DNA of 45,825 bases from Lachnospiraceae bacterium (GTDB taxonomy: Bacteria > Bacillota > Clostridia > Lachnospirales > Lachnospiraceae). Positions 24,121 through 32,332 of the stretch are shown here, piece by piece. Location of the stretch: positions 1 to 45,825 of the forward strand of contig JAGAPO010000064.1 of assembly GCA_017623215.1 (NCBI GenBank), read 5' to 3'. The notes under the pieces were generated by a model that was not told where the DNA came from, searched no databases, and saw nothing but the letters and a program-made list of their open reading frames with translations. The number at the start of each line of letters is the position of its first letter. The first letter of the stretch is position 1. Position numbers and translations under genes: made by a program.

Positions 24121-24939
24121 ATGAAGAAAAGAATGATGATGTTATTATTTGCCCTCATCCTCACGCTTGCGGCGGCACATCCGGTATTGGCGGCAAAGGA
24201 GATTCCGGAGGACAGACAGCTTCCGAGACTGGTTGATGACGCAGACCTGCTGGATAACGGCGAGGAAGAGGAGCTGCTTGAGAAGCTGGATGAGATCAGC
24301 GAACGACAGGAATGTGATGTTGTGGTTGTAACCGTGGATTCGCTTGAGGGACAGTCTCCGAGGGATTATGCGGATGACTTTTTTGATTATAATGGCTACG
24401 GAATGGGGAACAGGGATGACGGAATGCTCCTTCTGATTGCAATGGACAGCAGGGACTGGTACATATCAACGCATGGTTTTGGCGTTACCGCGATTACGGA
24501 CGCAGGAAGGGAATACATGTCGGAGCAGTTTCTTCCGGATTTAAGCGGCGGCTATTATTATGATGCGTTCTGTACCTGGGCAGATCTGTGTGATGATTTC
24601 CTTACAAAGGCGTACACCGGAGAGCCATATGACAGAGGCAATCTTCCGGGAGAAGGATTTTCCGGCGGCCATGTGCTGCTTAGCTTTGGAATCGGTATTG
24701 TTATCGCGTTTTGCGTCACCCTTGGCATGAAGAGCCAGCTGAAGTCGGTTCGCCCGCAGAATTCCGCAGCGAATTATGTGAGAGAGGGCAGTATGCAGGT
24801 AACAGAGCATGCAGATATCTTTCTGTACCGTAAGGTTAACCGGCGTGCGAAGCCGCAGAATAACGGCGGTTCCTCAGGCAGCAGGACGCATACGAGCTCG
24901 TCGGGACGGTCGCATGGAGGCGGAGGCGGGAAGTTCTGA
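24121..24939 (+). CDS. TPM-domain membrane protein (YdjH-like)
   Basis: A 272-residue protein with a signal peptide (MMMLLFALILTLAAAHPVLAA), then a TPM domain (residues about 35-165) with LVDDADLLDNGEEEELLEKL and GNRDDGMLLLIAMDSRDWYISTH in the usual order. A transmembrane helix follows (VLLSFGIGIVIAFCVTLGM), and a Ser/Gly/His-rich tail ending SHGGGGGKF. TPM proteins are extracytoplasmic and some were described as acid phosphatases or photosystem repair factors; here the operon suggests a membrane-stress complex. AGGAGG lies eight bases ahead of the ATG. Confidence 0.88.
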   Translation: MKKRMMMLLFALILTLAAAHPVLAAKEIPEDRQLPRLVDDADLLDNGEEEELLEKLDEISERQECDVVVVTVDSLEGQSPRDYADDFFDYNGYGMGNRDDGMLLLIAMDSRDWYISTHGFGVTAITDAGREYMSEQFLPDLSGGYYYDAFCTWADLCDDFLTKAYTGEPYDRGNLPGEGFSGGHVLLSFGIGIVIAFCVTLGMKSQLKSVRPQNSAANYVREGSMQVTEHADIFLYRKVNRRAKPQNNGGSSGSRTHTSSSGRSHGGGGGKF

Positions 24940-24957
24940 TTAGGAATGGAAGCAATG

Positions 24958-24993
24958 ATTTCGGTCCGCTTGAGAATATCGGCGGACCGAAAT
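24958..24993. repeat. Perfect 12-bp inverted repeat after the TPM gene
   Basis: ATTTCGGTCCGC (24958-24969) and GCGGACCGAAAT (24982-24993) are exact complements around a 12-base loop. It lies 19 bases after the operon stop. The hairpin is strong but no T tract follows, so it may stabilise the message end rather than terminate transcription. Confidence 0.6.
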
Positions 24994-25071
24994 GCATAGA
25001 TATTGTAATGGAGCAACACCGATTCCTTGAAAGGGTACATTCAGTTCACTCAAAATTTATAAATTTACCGG

Positions 25072-25100
25072 TTGACAAACCTCCAAAATTATAGTAGAAT
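25072..25100 (+). promoter_or_regulatory. Promoter of tRNA-Gly
   Basis: TTGACA (25072-25077), 17 bp, TAGAAT (25095-25100), about 50 bases before the tRNA. Confidence 0.8.
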
Positions 25101-25149
25101 CTACGATGTCAGAAAAACAGAGACACGAATTGAATAAGTAATCAGACAT

Positions 25150-25220
25150 GCGGGTGTAGTTCAATGGTAGAACACTAGCCTTCCAAGCTAGATACGTGGG
25201 TTCGATTCCCATCACCCGCT
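25150..25220 (+). tRNA. tRNA-Gly (TCC)
   Basis: A 71-nt tRNA with acceptor GCGGGTG/CACCCGC, discriminator T73 as usual for glycine, anticodon stem-loop CTAGCCTTCCAAGCTAG with TCC, and T-arm GTGGGTTCGATTCCCAT. A run of six T residues (counting the discriminator) follows directly. Confidence 0.96.
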
Positions 25221-25386
25221 TTTTTATTATCTTAACAGCGGATTCGGGACGGTCGGAGTGAGCGTTTCGAGTCTTTTTTACTTTCAGGAGAATTCCTGCG
25301 GCACTTTACGGAACGCAAAAGAAATGCCGGGCAGATGCGCACGAGAGAGCATAGGGAAGAGGCAGAACGAAAGGGTGAAGAACAAG

Positions 25387-27240
25387 ATGAAATTTTTACT
25401 GATAGCTTTAAATGCCAAATACATACATTCCAATCCGGCCGTATACTGCCTGCGCTCTTATACGGCAGCAAAGGACGCAGCGTTAGCGGATCAGGTTGTG
25501 ATTGCAGAATATACGATTAATCAGGAGACGGACGAGATACTGCAGGCGATTTATGAGCAGAAACCGGACGTCGCCGCATTCTCGTGCTATATCTGGAATA
25601 TCCGCAGGATAAAAGAACTGGTACGGGAGCTTAAGAAGGTACTCCCGGGAACGGATATCTGGCTCGGCGGCCCGGAGGTGAGCTTTGATGCCGGGGAACG
25701 GCTGAAGGAACTGCCGGAGGTCACCGGGGTTATGCGGGGCGAGGGCGAAGAGACGGTGTACGAGCTCGTACAGACATATGCCGGGAAGTGTGAGACGGGG
25801 AATCGGTACGGGGCGAATGCCGAAGAGAATATTGCGGCCAGGCTTGCCGGAATCCGCGGGATCACCTGGAGGGATGCGGACGGAGAGATCAAAGAGAACG
25901 AAGTCAGGGGAGAACTTGACTTCTCCGAGCTGCCATTTGCATATCAGGATTTAAAGGAGTTTGAGAATCGGATTATCTATTATGAGACGAGCCGGGGGTG
26001 CCCGTACTCGTGCAGCTATTGTTTGTCCTCCATTGACAGGCGGGTTCGGTTCCGGAAGATGGAACTGGTAAAAAAAGAACTGGATTTCTTTTTAACTAAC
26101 CGGGTGGCCCAGGTCAAATTCGTGGATCGCACGTTCAACTGTAAGAAATCCCATGCGATGGAGATATGGCGTTATATTAAAGAACACGACAACGGTGTCA
26201 CGAATTTTCATTTTGAGATATCAGCGGATCAGATCGATGAGGAGGAGCTTGCGCTGCTTTCCGAATTCCGGCCCGGACTGATTCAGCTGGAGATTGGCGT
26301 GCAGTCTACGAATCCGGAGACGATTCGGGCCATTCGAAGAAGGATGGACCTTACAAGATTAAAAGAGGTTACGAATACGATACGAAGCTGGAAGAATATT
26401 CATCAGCATCTGGATCTGATTGCGGGGCTGCCGTATGAGGATTATGCGTCATTCAGACGTTCCTTCGGCGAGGTATACGCGCTCAGACCCAATCAGCTGC
26501 AGCTGGGATTTTTAAAGGTCTTAAAGGGTGCGGCTATGGAAGAGGAGGCGGCACGATACGGAATCGCATATCATTCGGAGCCGCCCTACGAGGTGTTGTA
26601 TACGGGCTGGCTGAGCTATGAGGAAGTGATCAGGCTCAAGCAGGCGGAGGAAATGCTGGAGATTTATTATAACAGCGGACAGTTCGGATATTCGGTTCGG
26701 TATCTGGAGCACTATTATGAGAATCCGTTTGACCTGTATGAGGAACTGGCAGAGGAGTATAAGGCATCAGGAAGCGCGGGGACAAAGCATTCCAGAGCGG
26801 AACGGTTCGAATTCCTGCGCAGGTTTGGAAGAAAAAAGATACTTGGCAGATTCCGCATTTCGGACGTGGAAACGACGGGGGCCGAAGAGGAGGGTTCGGA
26901 TATGCAGAAGGCAGAATGGACGGAGCATTCAGAGGCCTGGGACGAGCTTTTGTTCTGCGATTTCTGCCTGCGTGAAAAGCCGAAGAATCGCCCGGATTAC
27001 GCGAAGCCGCAGGAAGAATATCGGGACTGGATGAAGAATTATTATGACAGATATGGAAGAGAATTAAGAGCGCACACCTGGCTGCACCATTTTGAATATT
27101 CGCCGGAGAAGACCGCGGAGCGGGGAGAACCGGTGCGGGAGGATGCGTTCCTCCTGTTCGAGTACAACAGGAGAAGTCCGATGGATTACAGCGCGGAAGT
27201 GGTGAGGTATCAAGGAGAGCAGGAAGCGGTCCGCCAATAA
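25387..27240 (+). CDS. B12-binding domain radical SAM protein (DUF4080 type)
   Basis: A 617-residue protein. Residues 1-150 form a cobalamin-binding Rossmann-type domain (MKFLLIALNAKYIHSNPAVY, WLGGPEVSFDA). A radical SAM domain follows with C205, C209 and C212 in TSRGCPYSCSYC and an IQLEIGVQSTNPETI segment. The C-terminal third (about 440-617) matches the DUF4080 extension and includes LLFCDFCLR. These proteins are thought to be methyltransferases or other cobalamin-dependent modifiers, but the substrate of this common gut clade is unknown. The start at 25387 aligns with the family; the track upstream to 25258 lacks family sequence. Followed by nth after 90 bases. Confidence 0.88.
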   Translation: MKFLLIALNAKYIHSNPAVYCLRSYTAAKDAALADQVVIAEYTINQETDEILQAIYEQKPDVAAFSCYIWNIRRIKELVRELKKVLPGTDIWLGGPEVSFDAGERLKELPEVTGVMRGEGEETVYELVQTYAGKCETGNRYGANAEENIAARLAGIRGITWRDADGEIKENEVRGELDFSELPFAYQDLKEFENRIIYYETSRGCPYSCSYCLSSIDRRVRFRKMELVKKELDFFLTNRVAQVKFVDRTFNCKKSHAMEIWRYIKEHDNGVTNFHFEISADQIDEEELALLSEFRPGLIQLEIGVQSTNPETIRAIRRRMDLTRLKEVTNTIRSWKNIHQHLDLIAGLPYEDYASFRRSFGEVYALRPNQLQLGFLKVLKGAAMEEEAARYGIAYHSEPPYEVLYTGWLSYEEVIRLKQAEEMLEIYYNSGQFGYSVRYLEHYYENPFDLYEELAEEYKASGSAGTKHSRAERFEFLRRFGRKKILGRFRISDVETTGAEEEGSDMQKAEWTEHSEAWDELLFCDFCLREKPKNRPDYAKPQEEYRDWMKNYYDRYGRELRAHTWLHHFEYSPEKTAERGEPVREDAFLLFEYNRRSPMDYSAEVVRYQGEQEAVRQ

Positions 27241-27330
27241 CGGGGTGGAGCCGAAAGAAGAAACCAGACAGAACGGCAATCCGGATGGGGCTGCCTAAGG
27301 AATCAAGTACAAAAAAGAAAGGTGATGAGC

Positions 27331-28032
27331 ATGGAGAAAAAAAGAATCAATACAAAAGAAAGGCGCCGTATCGCGGATGTGCTTGCAAGACTGGATGAGC
27401 AGTACGGAACCGAGGTTATGTGTTCGCTCGAATACAGCACGCCGTGGCAGCTTCTGATTGCCACGATGCTGAGCGCACAGTGCACGGACGAAAGAGTGAA
27501 TATTGTAACAAGAGAGCTTTTCCGCAAATACACATCGGTCGAGGCATTTGCGTCCGCGGATCTGGAGGAACTGGAGCAGGATATCCGTCCAACCGGATTT
27601 TATCATAATAAGGCGAAAAATGTCATTTCCTGCTGCCGGGATCTTCTTGCAAAGCACGGCGGCGAGGTGCCGAGGAGTATAGAGGAGCTGACCGCGCTTG
27701 CCGGTGTCGGCCGAAAGACCGCCAACGTAATCCGCGGAAATATATACGGAGAGGCAAGCATCGTTGTTGATACCCACGTAAAGCGAATCAGCGGGAAGCT
27801 TGGATTTACCGGGGAGACAGAGCCGGAGAAGATAGAGCAGGATCTGATGAAGGTGCTGCCGGAAGAGAACTGGATTCGCTACAATATGCAGATTATTACG
27901 CTTGGCCGCGAAATCTGCACGGCAAGAAGCCCGAAATGCGAGCAGTGCTTTCTGAGCGATTTGTGCGCGGCAAAAGGAAAAGAGCAGTCTGCAGCGAAGA
28001 GGACGGTTAAGAAACGGGCGGAGAAAGGATGA
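27331..28032 (+). CDS. nth: Endonuclease III
   Basis: A 233-residue base-excision repair glycosylase/AP lyase. The helix-hairpin-helix LAGVGRKTANVI carries catalytic Lys129, the Asp is D147 in IVVDTHVKR, and the C-terminal cluster motif C-x6-C-x2-C-x5-C is intact (ICTARSPKCEQCFLSDLC). It removes oxidised pyrimidines such as thymine glycol. The ATG at 27331 has AAAGG eight bases upstream; a GTG and ATG slightly earlier are alternatives. The basic tail (KRTVKKRAEKG) extends past the cluster. The exonuclease gene starts four bases after the stop. Confidence 0.95.
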   Translation: MEKKRINTKERRRIADVLARLDEQYGTEVMCSLEYSTPWQLLIATMLSAQCTDERVNIVTRELFRKYTSVEAFASADLEELEQDIRPTGFYHNKAKNVISCCRDLLAKHGGEVPRSIEELTALAGVGRKTANVIRGNIYGEASIVVDTHVKRISGKLGFTGETEPEKIEQDLMKVLPEENWIRYNMQIITLGREICTARSPKCEQCFLSDLCAAKGKEQSAAKRTVKKRAEKG

Positions 28033-28036
28033 AAGT

Positions 28037-28759
28037 ATGGAAGCAGGCGCTATGACTTTTGTGGCAGTGGATGTCGAGACAACCGGCCTTTCGCCGGATA
28101 AAAACCGCATGATTGAGATTGGAGCCGTCAAATATGTGAACGGAATCGCGGCGGCGGAATTCTCGCGTTTTATCCGCATCAGTACGCCGGTGCCGGAGAG
28201 AATTACGGAGCTGACCGGAATCGATGACAGTATGCTTGCGGGCGCGCCGCGGGAGGAAGAAGTAATGAGGGAATTCCTTGCATTTGCGGATGTGCCGGTG
28301 CTGGTTGGACATAATCTGGCCTTTGACTATGGATTCCTGAAGAACGCGGCAGTAAGATGTCGGATGGAGTTTGAATATCTGGGAATTGATACCCTGACTT
28401 TGTGCCGTACCTTTCATCCAGAGCAGGAGAAAAGAAGTCTTGGAGCGATGTGCGATTGCTATCAGATTGATCCGGGAAGAGCCCACCGGGCATTTTGTGA
28501 CGCGAAAGCAGCGGCAGAGCTGTATCGGTGTCTGTACGAACGCTTTGAACAGAAGGATCCGCACGCGTTTCTTGCGAAGCCGGTTATGTGCAGGGTAAAG
28601 AAGCAGGAACCGATTACGGCAAAGCAAAAAAAATACTTGATAGATCTGGCAAAATATCATAGAATAGAAGTTAAACAACCTTTGGAGGATATGACAAAAA
28701 GCGAGGCCTCAAGGCTGATTGACTCCATTATTCTCAATTACGGGAAGATGGGGCGGTAG
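28037..28759 (+). CDS. DnaQ/PolC-like 3'-5' exonuclease
   Basis: A 240-residue DEDDh exonuclease. Exo I is D12/E14 in VAVDVETTGLSP, Exo II the Asp in VGHNLAFDYGFLKNA, and Exo III HRAFCDAKAAAEL with the His and Asp. After the nuclease domain (about residue 180) a short C-terminal module (ITAKQKKYLIDLAKYHRIEV...DMTKSEASRLIDSII) resembles a small SAP-like or DUF3072-type helical unit. It acts as a stand-alone proofreading or repair exonuclease. AAGG precedes the ATG. Cotranscribed with nth. Confidence 0.9.
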   Translation: MEAGAMTFVAVDVETTGLSPDKNRMIEIGAVKYVNGIAAAEFSRFIRISTPVPERITELTGIDDSMLAGAPREEEVMREFLAFADVPVLVGHNLAFDYGFLKNAAVRCRMEFEYLGIDTLTLCRTFHPEQEKRSLGAMCDCYQIDPGRAHRAFCDAKAAAELYRCLYERFEQKDPHAFLAKPVMCRVKKQEPITAKQKKYLIDLAKYHRIEVKQPLEDMTKSEASRLIDSIILNYGKMGR

Positions 28760-28876
28760 CAGATTAGTTAGTGGGAAAAAGTGCGCCGATGCGCTCCGGC
28801 ATGTCGGTTAGAGGGAAAACGTGGTTTGGTATGGCGGACCGTACATACGGCCTGCGGCAGGAATGAGGAATGTGCT

Positions 28877-28984
28877 ATGTTCAATTTGAGAAAAAAGAAG
28901 ACGCAGAGAATCTTTTCCGTTATCATTATTATATTGCTGGTGATTTCGATGATTCTGCCGTTGATTGTGAGTGCGATTTCGTAG
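28877..28984 (+). CDS. Small single-span membrane protein (35 residues)
   Basis: A 35-residue product: basic start MFNLRKKKTQRI, then one hydrophobic helix FSVIIIILLVISMILPLIV and a short SAIS end. GAGGA sits seven bases before the ATG. The compact basic-plus-helix design and the good ribosome site make it a real gene, and I recall similar tiny proteins in related Clostridia, but that recollection is not checked. No function is known. It lies between the exonuclease and the VanW gene, in a stretch (28760-29173) that otherwise shows nothing. Confidence 0.6.
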   Translation: MFNLRKKKTQRIFSVIIIILLVISMILPLIVSAIS

Positions 28985-29173
28985 GGGATTTCGCAGACGT
29001 AATTCCGTAGATGCAATGTTGAACGCCTGATATGGATGAAGTTCTCTAAGAGGGGGCGGAACTCCTTGTGTTGTCCGTCAAGCGCCGTGGAGACGGAATG
29101 TTTGCCTGTCTTTCGGAATAGACTGTTAAAAAGTCCGGATGATAGGGTCCGGAGAGGCGGGCGGAGCCGGAGA

Positions 29174-30706
29174 ATGAAAGAAAAGAGTTGGAAGCGCGGC
29201 GCGGCGGAGCGAAGACAGGATAATGTTACAAAGCGGAAGAGAGCCGGAAAGAACGACAGGACTACAAGGAAGGACGAAGCAGCAGGTCGGGAAGCGGAAA
29301 AGACGCGGGGAAGGGCAGCTTGGACACCGCGGCTTATACTTGGAATAGCAATATTTGGCCTGCTGGTGTTCGGCATCGTTCTTGCCCGGCAGCTGATACT
29401 GGCCGAGCCGGTTATCGCGCCGGGAGTCTGTATCGGAAGCAGGGACGGAGTCTGCCTTGCACTCGGCGGAATGAACCGGGAGCAGGCACAGGAAGCGGTG
29501 GCAAAGCTGGAAGAGATGCTGGCGCAGACAACGGTAATTGTTGAGAGGGAAGCAAGTGAGGATCGTGCCGCGGTTCAGATCGGCTGTACGCTGAAGGATC
29601 TGGGGTGGCATCTGGAACATGATTATGTGGAAGAGGCGCTTCGTATCGGGAATACGGGCGGTTTTCTTCAGCGGTATCGGGAACGAAGGGCCGCGGGAAT
29701 GGGGAACTATTGTTATACGCTTACCGGCGAAGTGGAGCCGGAGGCGGTGAAGGACTGGCTGGAGAGGGAGAAGGCGCAGTTTGAGATTCCGGCTGTGAAC
29801 GCCGGGATTGGAAGAATTGACGGAAGATTCTGCTATACGGAGCACAGGCAGGGAAGCTCCCTTTTGACCGCGCAGACGCTGCTCGCATTAAGTGCCGGAG
29901 CGGAAGCGGTGGATGAATTTGTCCGCGAGGGAGAGCTTCGAGTTCGGGCGGTTATGCAGCCGGAGCTTCCGGAGGTTACGACGGAGGATGCGATGCGCTG
30001 TGATACGTTGATTGGCAGTTATACGACTGCTTATCGGGTGGAGGCCGGAGCGGCCAGAGCCCATAATCTGACGAATGGGGCCGAGAAGCTGAACCGTACG
30101 GTTCTGTATCCGGGAGAAGAGCTCTCCTGTGAGGCGGTGCTTGGACCGTTCACGCAGGAGAACGGCTATCTGGGAGCCGGTTCCTACGCGGCCGGGAATA
30201 TTGTAGAGAGCATCGGAGGCGGAGTCTGTCAGATTTCATCGACGTTATATAACGCGGTATTGGAAGCGGAGCTTGCGGTTACGGAGCGCTCATCCCATTC
30301 GATGACGGTGAGCTATGTACCGCTTGGAAGGGACGCGGCGATTGCGTGGCAGTATAAGGATTTCCGGTTTCAGAACTCCACGCGAACCCCGATATACATT
30401 GAGGCGGAGGCGGGGAACGGTCGGCTGACAATCCGAATCTGGGGAGAAGAGACCGGGGAGAATGGGCGAGAGGTACAATTTGAAAGTGTCATCGTTCGGG
30501 AGATTCCGCCCGGGGACGATATTATCACCAGAGATGCGTCCTATCCTGCAGGATATCGGCAGGTGACGCAGAAAGCAAGAACGGGCTATGAAGTGAATCT
30601 GTATAAGATTGTTCTTATAGATGGACAAGAGACATCGCGGGAGCTGGTGAATACAAGCCGGTACGCGGCAGAACCGGCCCATGTGACGGTTGGAACCGGA
30701 CGGTAG
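29174..30706 (+). CDS. VanW family protein
   Basis: A 510-residue protein. A very basic N-terminal cytoplasmic part (residues 1-50) precedes one transmembrane helix (LILGIAIFGLLVFGIVLARQLI), so the rest is extracytoplasmic. A putative peptidoglycan-binding domain (about 75-280) precedes the VanW domain (about 290-430) with AHNLTNGAEKLNRTVLYPGE, IVESIGGGVCQISSTLYNAVL and ERSSHSMTVSYVPLGRDA. A beta-rich tail ends the protein. VanW proteins accompany some vancomycin-resistance loci but their biochemical role is unsettled; no van genes are here, so this is a housekeeping wall-associated copy. GGAG seven bases upstream supports this start. Confidence 0.9.
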   Translation: MKEKSWKRGAAERRQDNVTKRKRAGKNDRTTRKDEAAGREAEKTRGRAAWTPRLILGIAIFGLLVFGIVLARQLILAEPVIAPGVCIGSRDGVCLALGGMNREQAQEAVAKLEEMLAQTTVIVEREASEDRAAVQIGCTLKDLGWHLEHDYVEEALRIGNTGGFLQRYRERRAAGMGNYCYTLTGEVEPEAVKDWLEREKAQFEIPAVNAGIGRIDGRFCYTEHRQGSSLLTAQTLLALSAGAEAVDEFVREGELRVRAVMQPELPEVTTEDAMRCDTLIGSYTTAYRVEAGAARAHNLTNGAEKLNRTVLYPGEELSCEAVLGPFTQENGYLGAGSYAAGNIVESIGGGVCQISSTLYNAVLEAELAVTERSSHSMTVSYVPLGRDAAIAWQYKDFRFQNSTRTPIYIEAEAGNGRLTIRIWGEETGENGREVQFESVIVREIPPGDDIITRDASYPAGYRQVTQKARTGYEVNLYKIVLIDGQETSRELVNTSRYAAEPAHVTVGTGR

Positions 30707-30756
30707 TGTGAAAAATTGGCGCATCAGAAGGAAGAATAGAGAGGAAGGTGAGTGCG

Positions 30757-31803
30757 GTGAGGGAAGGAAAGCTTCCGGATTATATGATAAGAAAAGCGAC
30801 GGCAGGAGTGGCCGGATTCTCTGACGCGGAGAATATATCCGCATACTGTGCGGCCTGTGCACAGCTGATTTTACATGCCGCAGAGGATGCGGCACTTCCA
30901 ATCCATCGTGCGATGAACCTTCTGTATGAGCAGGGAAGAAAGCCTTACGGAATTACTGTTACGGCACTCCTGCCGCAGAAGATATCCGAGCGCGCGATCA
31001 AATGTCTGATGAGGAGCATCGCTGCCGCCGCCGGCGCACACAGTGCGCGAATTATGGATTACAATCTTTCGGTAAGCGGTGAGGCAGAGAATATCTGGCT
31101 TAGTGTATCTGCATACGGAGAAGAAGCGGCAGAGCGGGAGCTTCGGAAAGAGAGCCCGAAAAAGAACGAGTTCGAAGGAGAGAAAGCTGAGGGCGGAATC
31201 CTTTCGAGCGAAACGGAACAGGAGCCTGCAGGAATCCGGTATCTGGTTCAGACCCGGTTCGCGGGAATGGCAGGAAGCCTTCTGTTATCGAGAGATTTAA
31301 GGGACGAACTGCGGACCCGCTACACCGATGAATTCCTGGATGGCTGCCGGATCTTTGCGGAGAATCTGTCTATTCGGGACGATGTGCGGATTGCCGGGGA
31401 GCTTTCGGCGGAATATGTGTCAGAGGCGTATGAGGGAGGAATCTTTGGAGCTTTGTGGGAGCTCGGGGAAGCGTGCGGAAGCGGAATGGAGATTTGGCTG
31501 CCCGAGATTTTACTGCGTCAGGAGACGATAGAGATCTGTGAACATTTTGACATTTCCCCTTATCAGCTGTTCTCGGGCGGATGCGCCCTTATCGTGACGA
31601 CGAGACCGCAGGAACTGAAAGCCGCGTTAGAAGCCGGACAGATTCCTGCCTCAATTATCGGAAAGCTGACGGACGGAAATGATCGCATTGTGTGCAATCA
31701 GGGAGAGATCCGGTATTTGGAGCCGGTCAGGCTGGACGAATACCGAAAAGTAACAGCGTCTAAGAACAGCGCGGCCGGGAGGGAAGCCGGAATGCTGCTG
31801 TAA
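30757..31803 (+). CDS. AIR synthase-related protein
   Basis: A 348-residue protein with the fold signature of the PurM/HypE/SelD/ThiL superfamily, best seen in the C-terminal part: FDISPYQLFSGGCALIVTTR followed by EAGQIPASIIGKLTDGNDRIV. The N-terminal ATP-binding half is weak and lacks the DDxA motif of true kinases or synthases. A charged, low-complexity insert occupies about residues 125-150. It is not next to hyp, thi or pur genes. The start is taken as GTG 30757, eight bases after GAGGAAGG; GTG 30748 is possible. Function unknown. Confidence 0.7.
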   Translation: MREGKLPDYMIRKATAGVAGFSDAENISAYCAACAQLILHAAEDAALPIHRAMNLLYEQGRKPYGITVTALLPQKISERAIKCLMRSIAAAAGAHSARIMDYNLSVSGEAENIWLSVSAYGEEAAERELRKESPKKNEFEGEKAEGGILSSETEQEPAGIRYLVQTRFAGMAGSLLLSRDLRDELRTRYTDEFLDGCRIFAENLSIRDDVRIAGELSAEYVSEAYEGGIFGALWELGEACGSGMEIWLPEILLRQETIEICEHFDISPYQLFSGGCALIVTTRPQELKAALEAGQIPASIIGKLTDGNDRIVCNQGEIRYLEPVRLDEYRKVTASKNSAAGREAGMLL

Positions 31804-31846
31804 GGCGCAAAGATAGAACGGAACGAGATAGAAAGGAAGCATGGAT

Positions 31847-32332
31847 ATGTTAAAAGAGAAGATTTTAAAAGCGATTGATAAAAACAGTAAGCTGACTCCG
31901 GAAGAACTCGCGGTTATGTTGGGTTCTACAACGGGAGAGGTAGAGGCGATTATAAAAGAGCTGGAGGAGGATACCATTATCTGCGGATATCCGACTCTGA
32001 TTAACTGGGACAAGACCGAGAGCGAGAGAGTAACGGCTTTGATCGAAGTAAAAGTAACGCCGCAGAGAGGACAGGGCTTTGACAAGATTGCCGAGCGTAT
32101 CTACAAATTTGACGAGGTAGAATCCGTCTATCTGATGTCGGGCGGTTTCGATCTTACGGTTATCATTGAGGGCAGGAGTATGAGAGAGGTTGCCAACTTC
32201 GTATCGAGCAAGCTTGCGCCGATGGAGGCGGTTTTAAGCACTGCGACTCATTTTGTACTGAAAAAATATAAGGAGCACGGCCTTCCGCTTGTGCAGGAAA
32301 CCCAGGAAGAAAGGATGTTGATTACGCCTTGA
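31847..32332 (+). CDS. Lrp/AsnC family transcriptional regulator
   Basis: A 161-residue protein with an N-terminal winged helix (KILKAIDKNSKLTPEELAVMLG) and a C-terminal RAM ligand-binding domain (TALIEVKVTPQRGQGFDKIA, then ESVYLMSGGFDLTVIIEG). Such regulators sense amino acids as oligomers. Its last base pairs overlap the start of the aminotransferase gene (TTGA), so the two are translationally coupled and the regulator very likely responds to an amino acid handled by that enzyme. The start at 31847 is preferred for its spacing to AAAGGA; the ATG at 31841 is only three bases away from that site. Confidence 0.9.
   Translation: MLKEKILKAIDKNSKLTPEELAVMLGSTTGEVEAIIKELEEDTIICGYPTLINWDKTESERVTALIEVKVTPQRGQGFDKIAERIYKFDEVESVYLMSGGFDLTVIIEGRSMREVANFVSSKLAPMEAVLSTATHFVLKKYKEHGLPLVQETQEERMLITP

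Noticed and set aside
29174..30706. Vancomycin resistance locus because of VanW
   Set aside because: No vanH, vanA/B, vanX or vanRS genes are adjacent; stand-alone VanW proteins are common in Clostridia.
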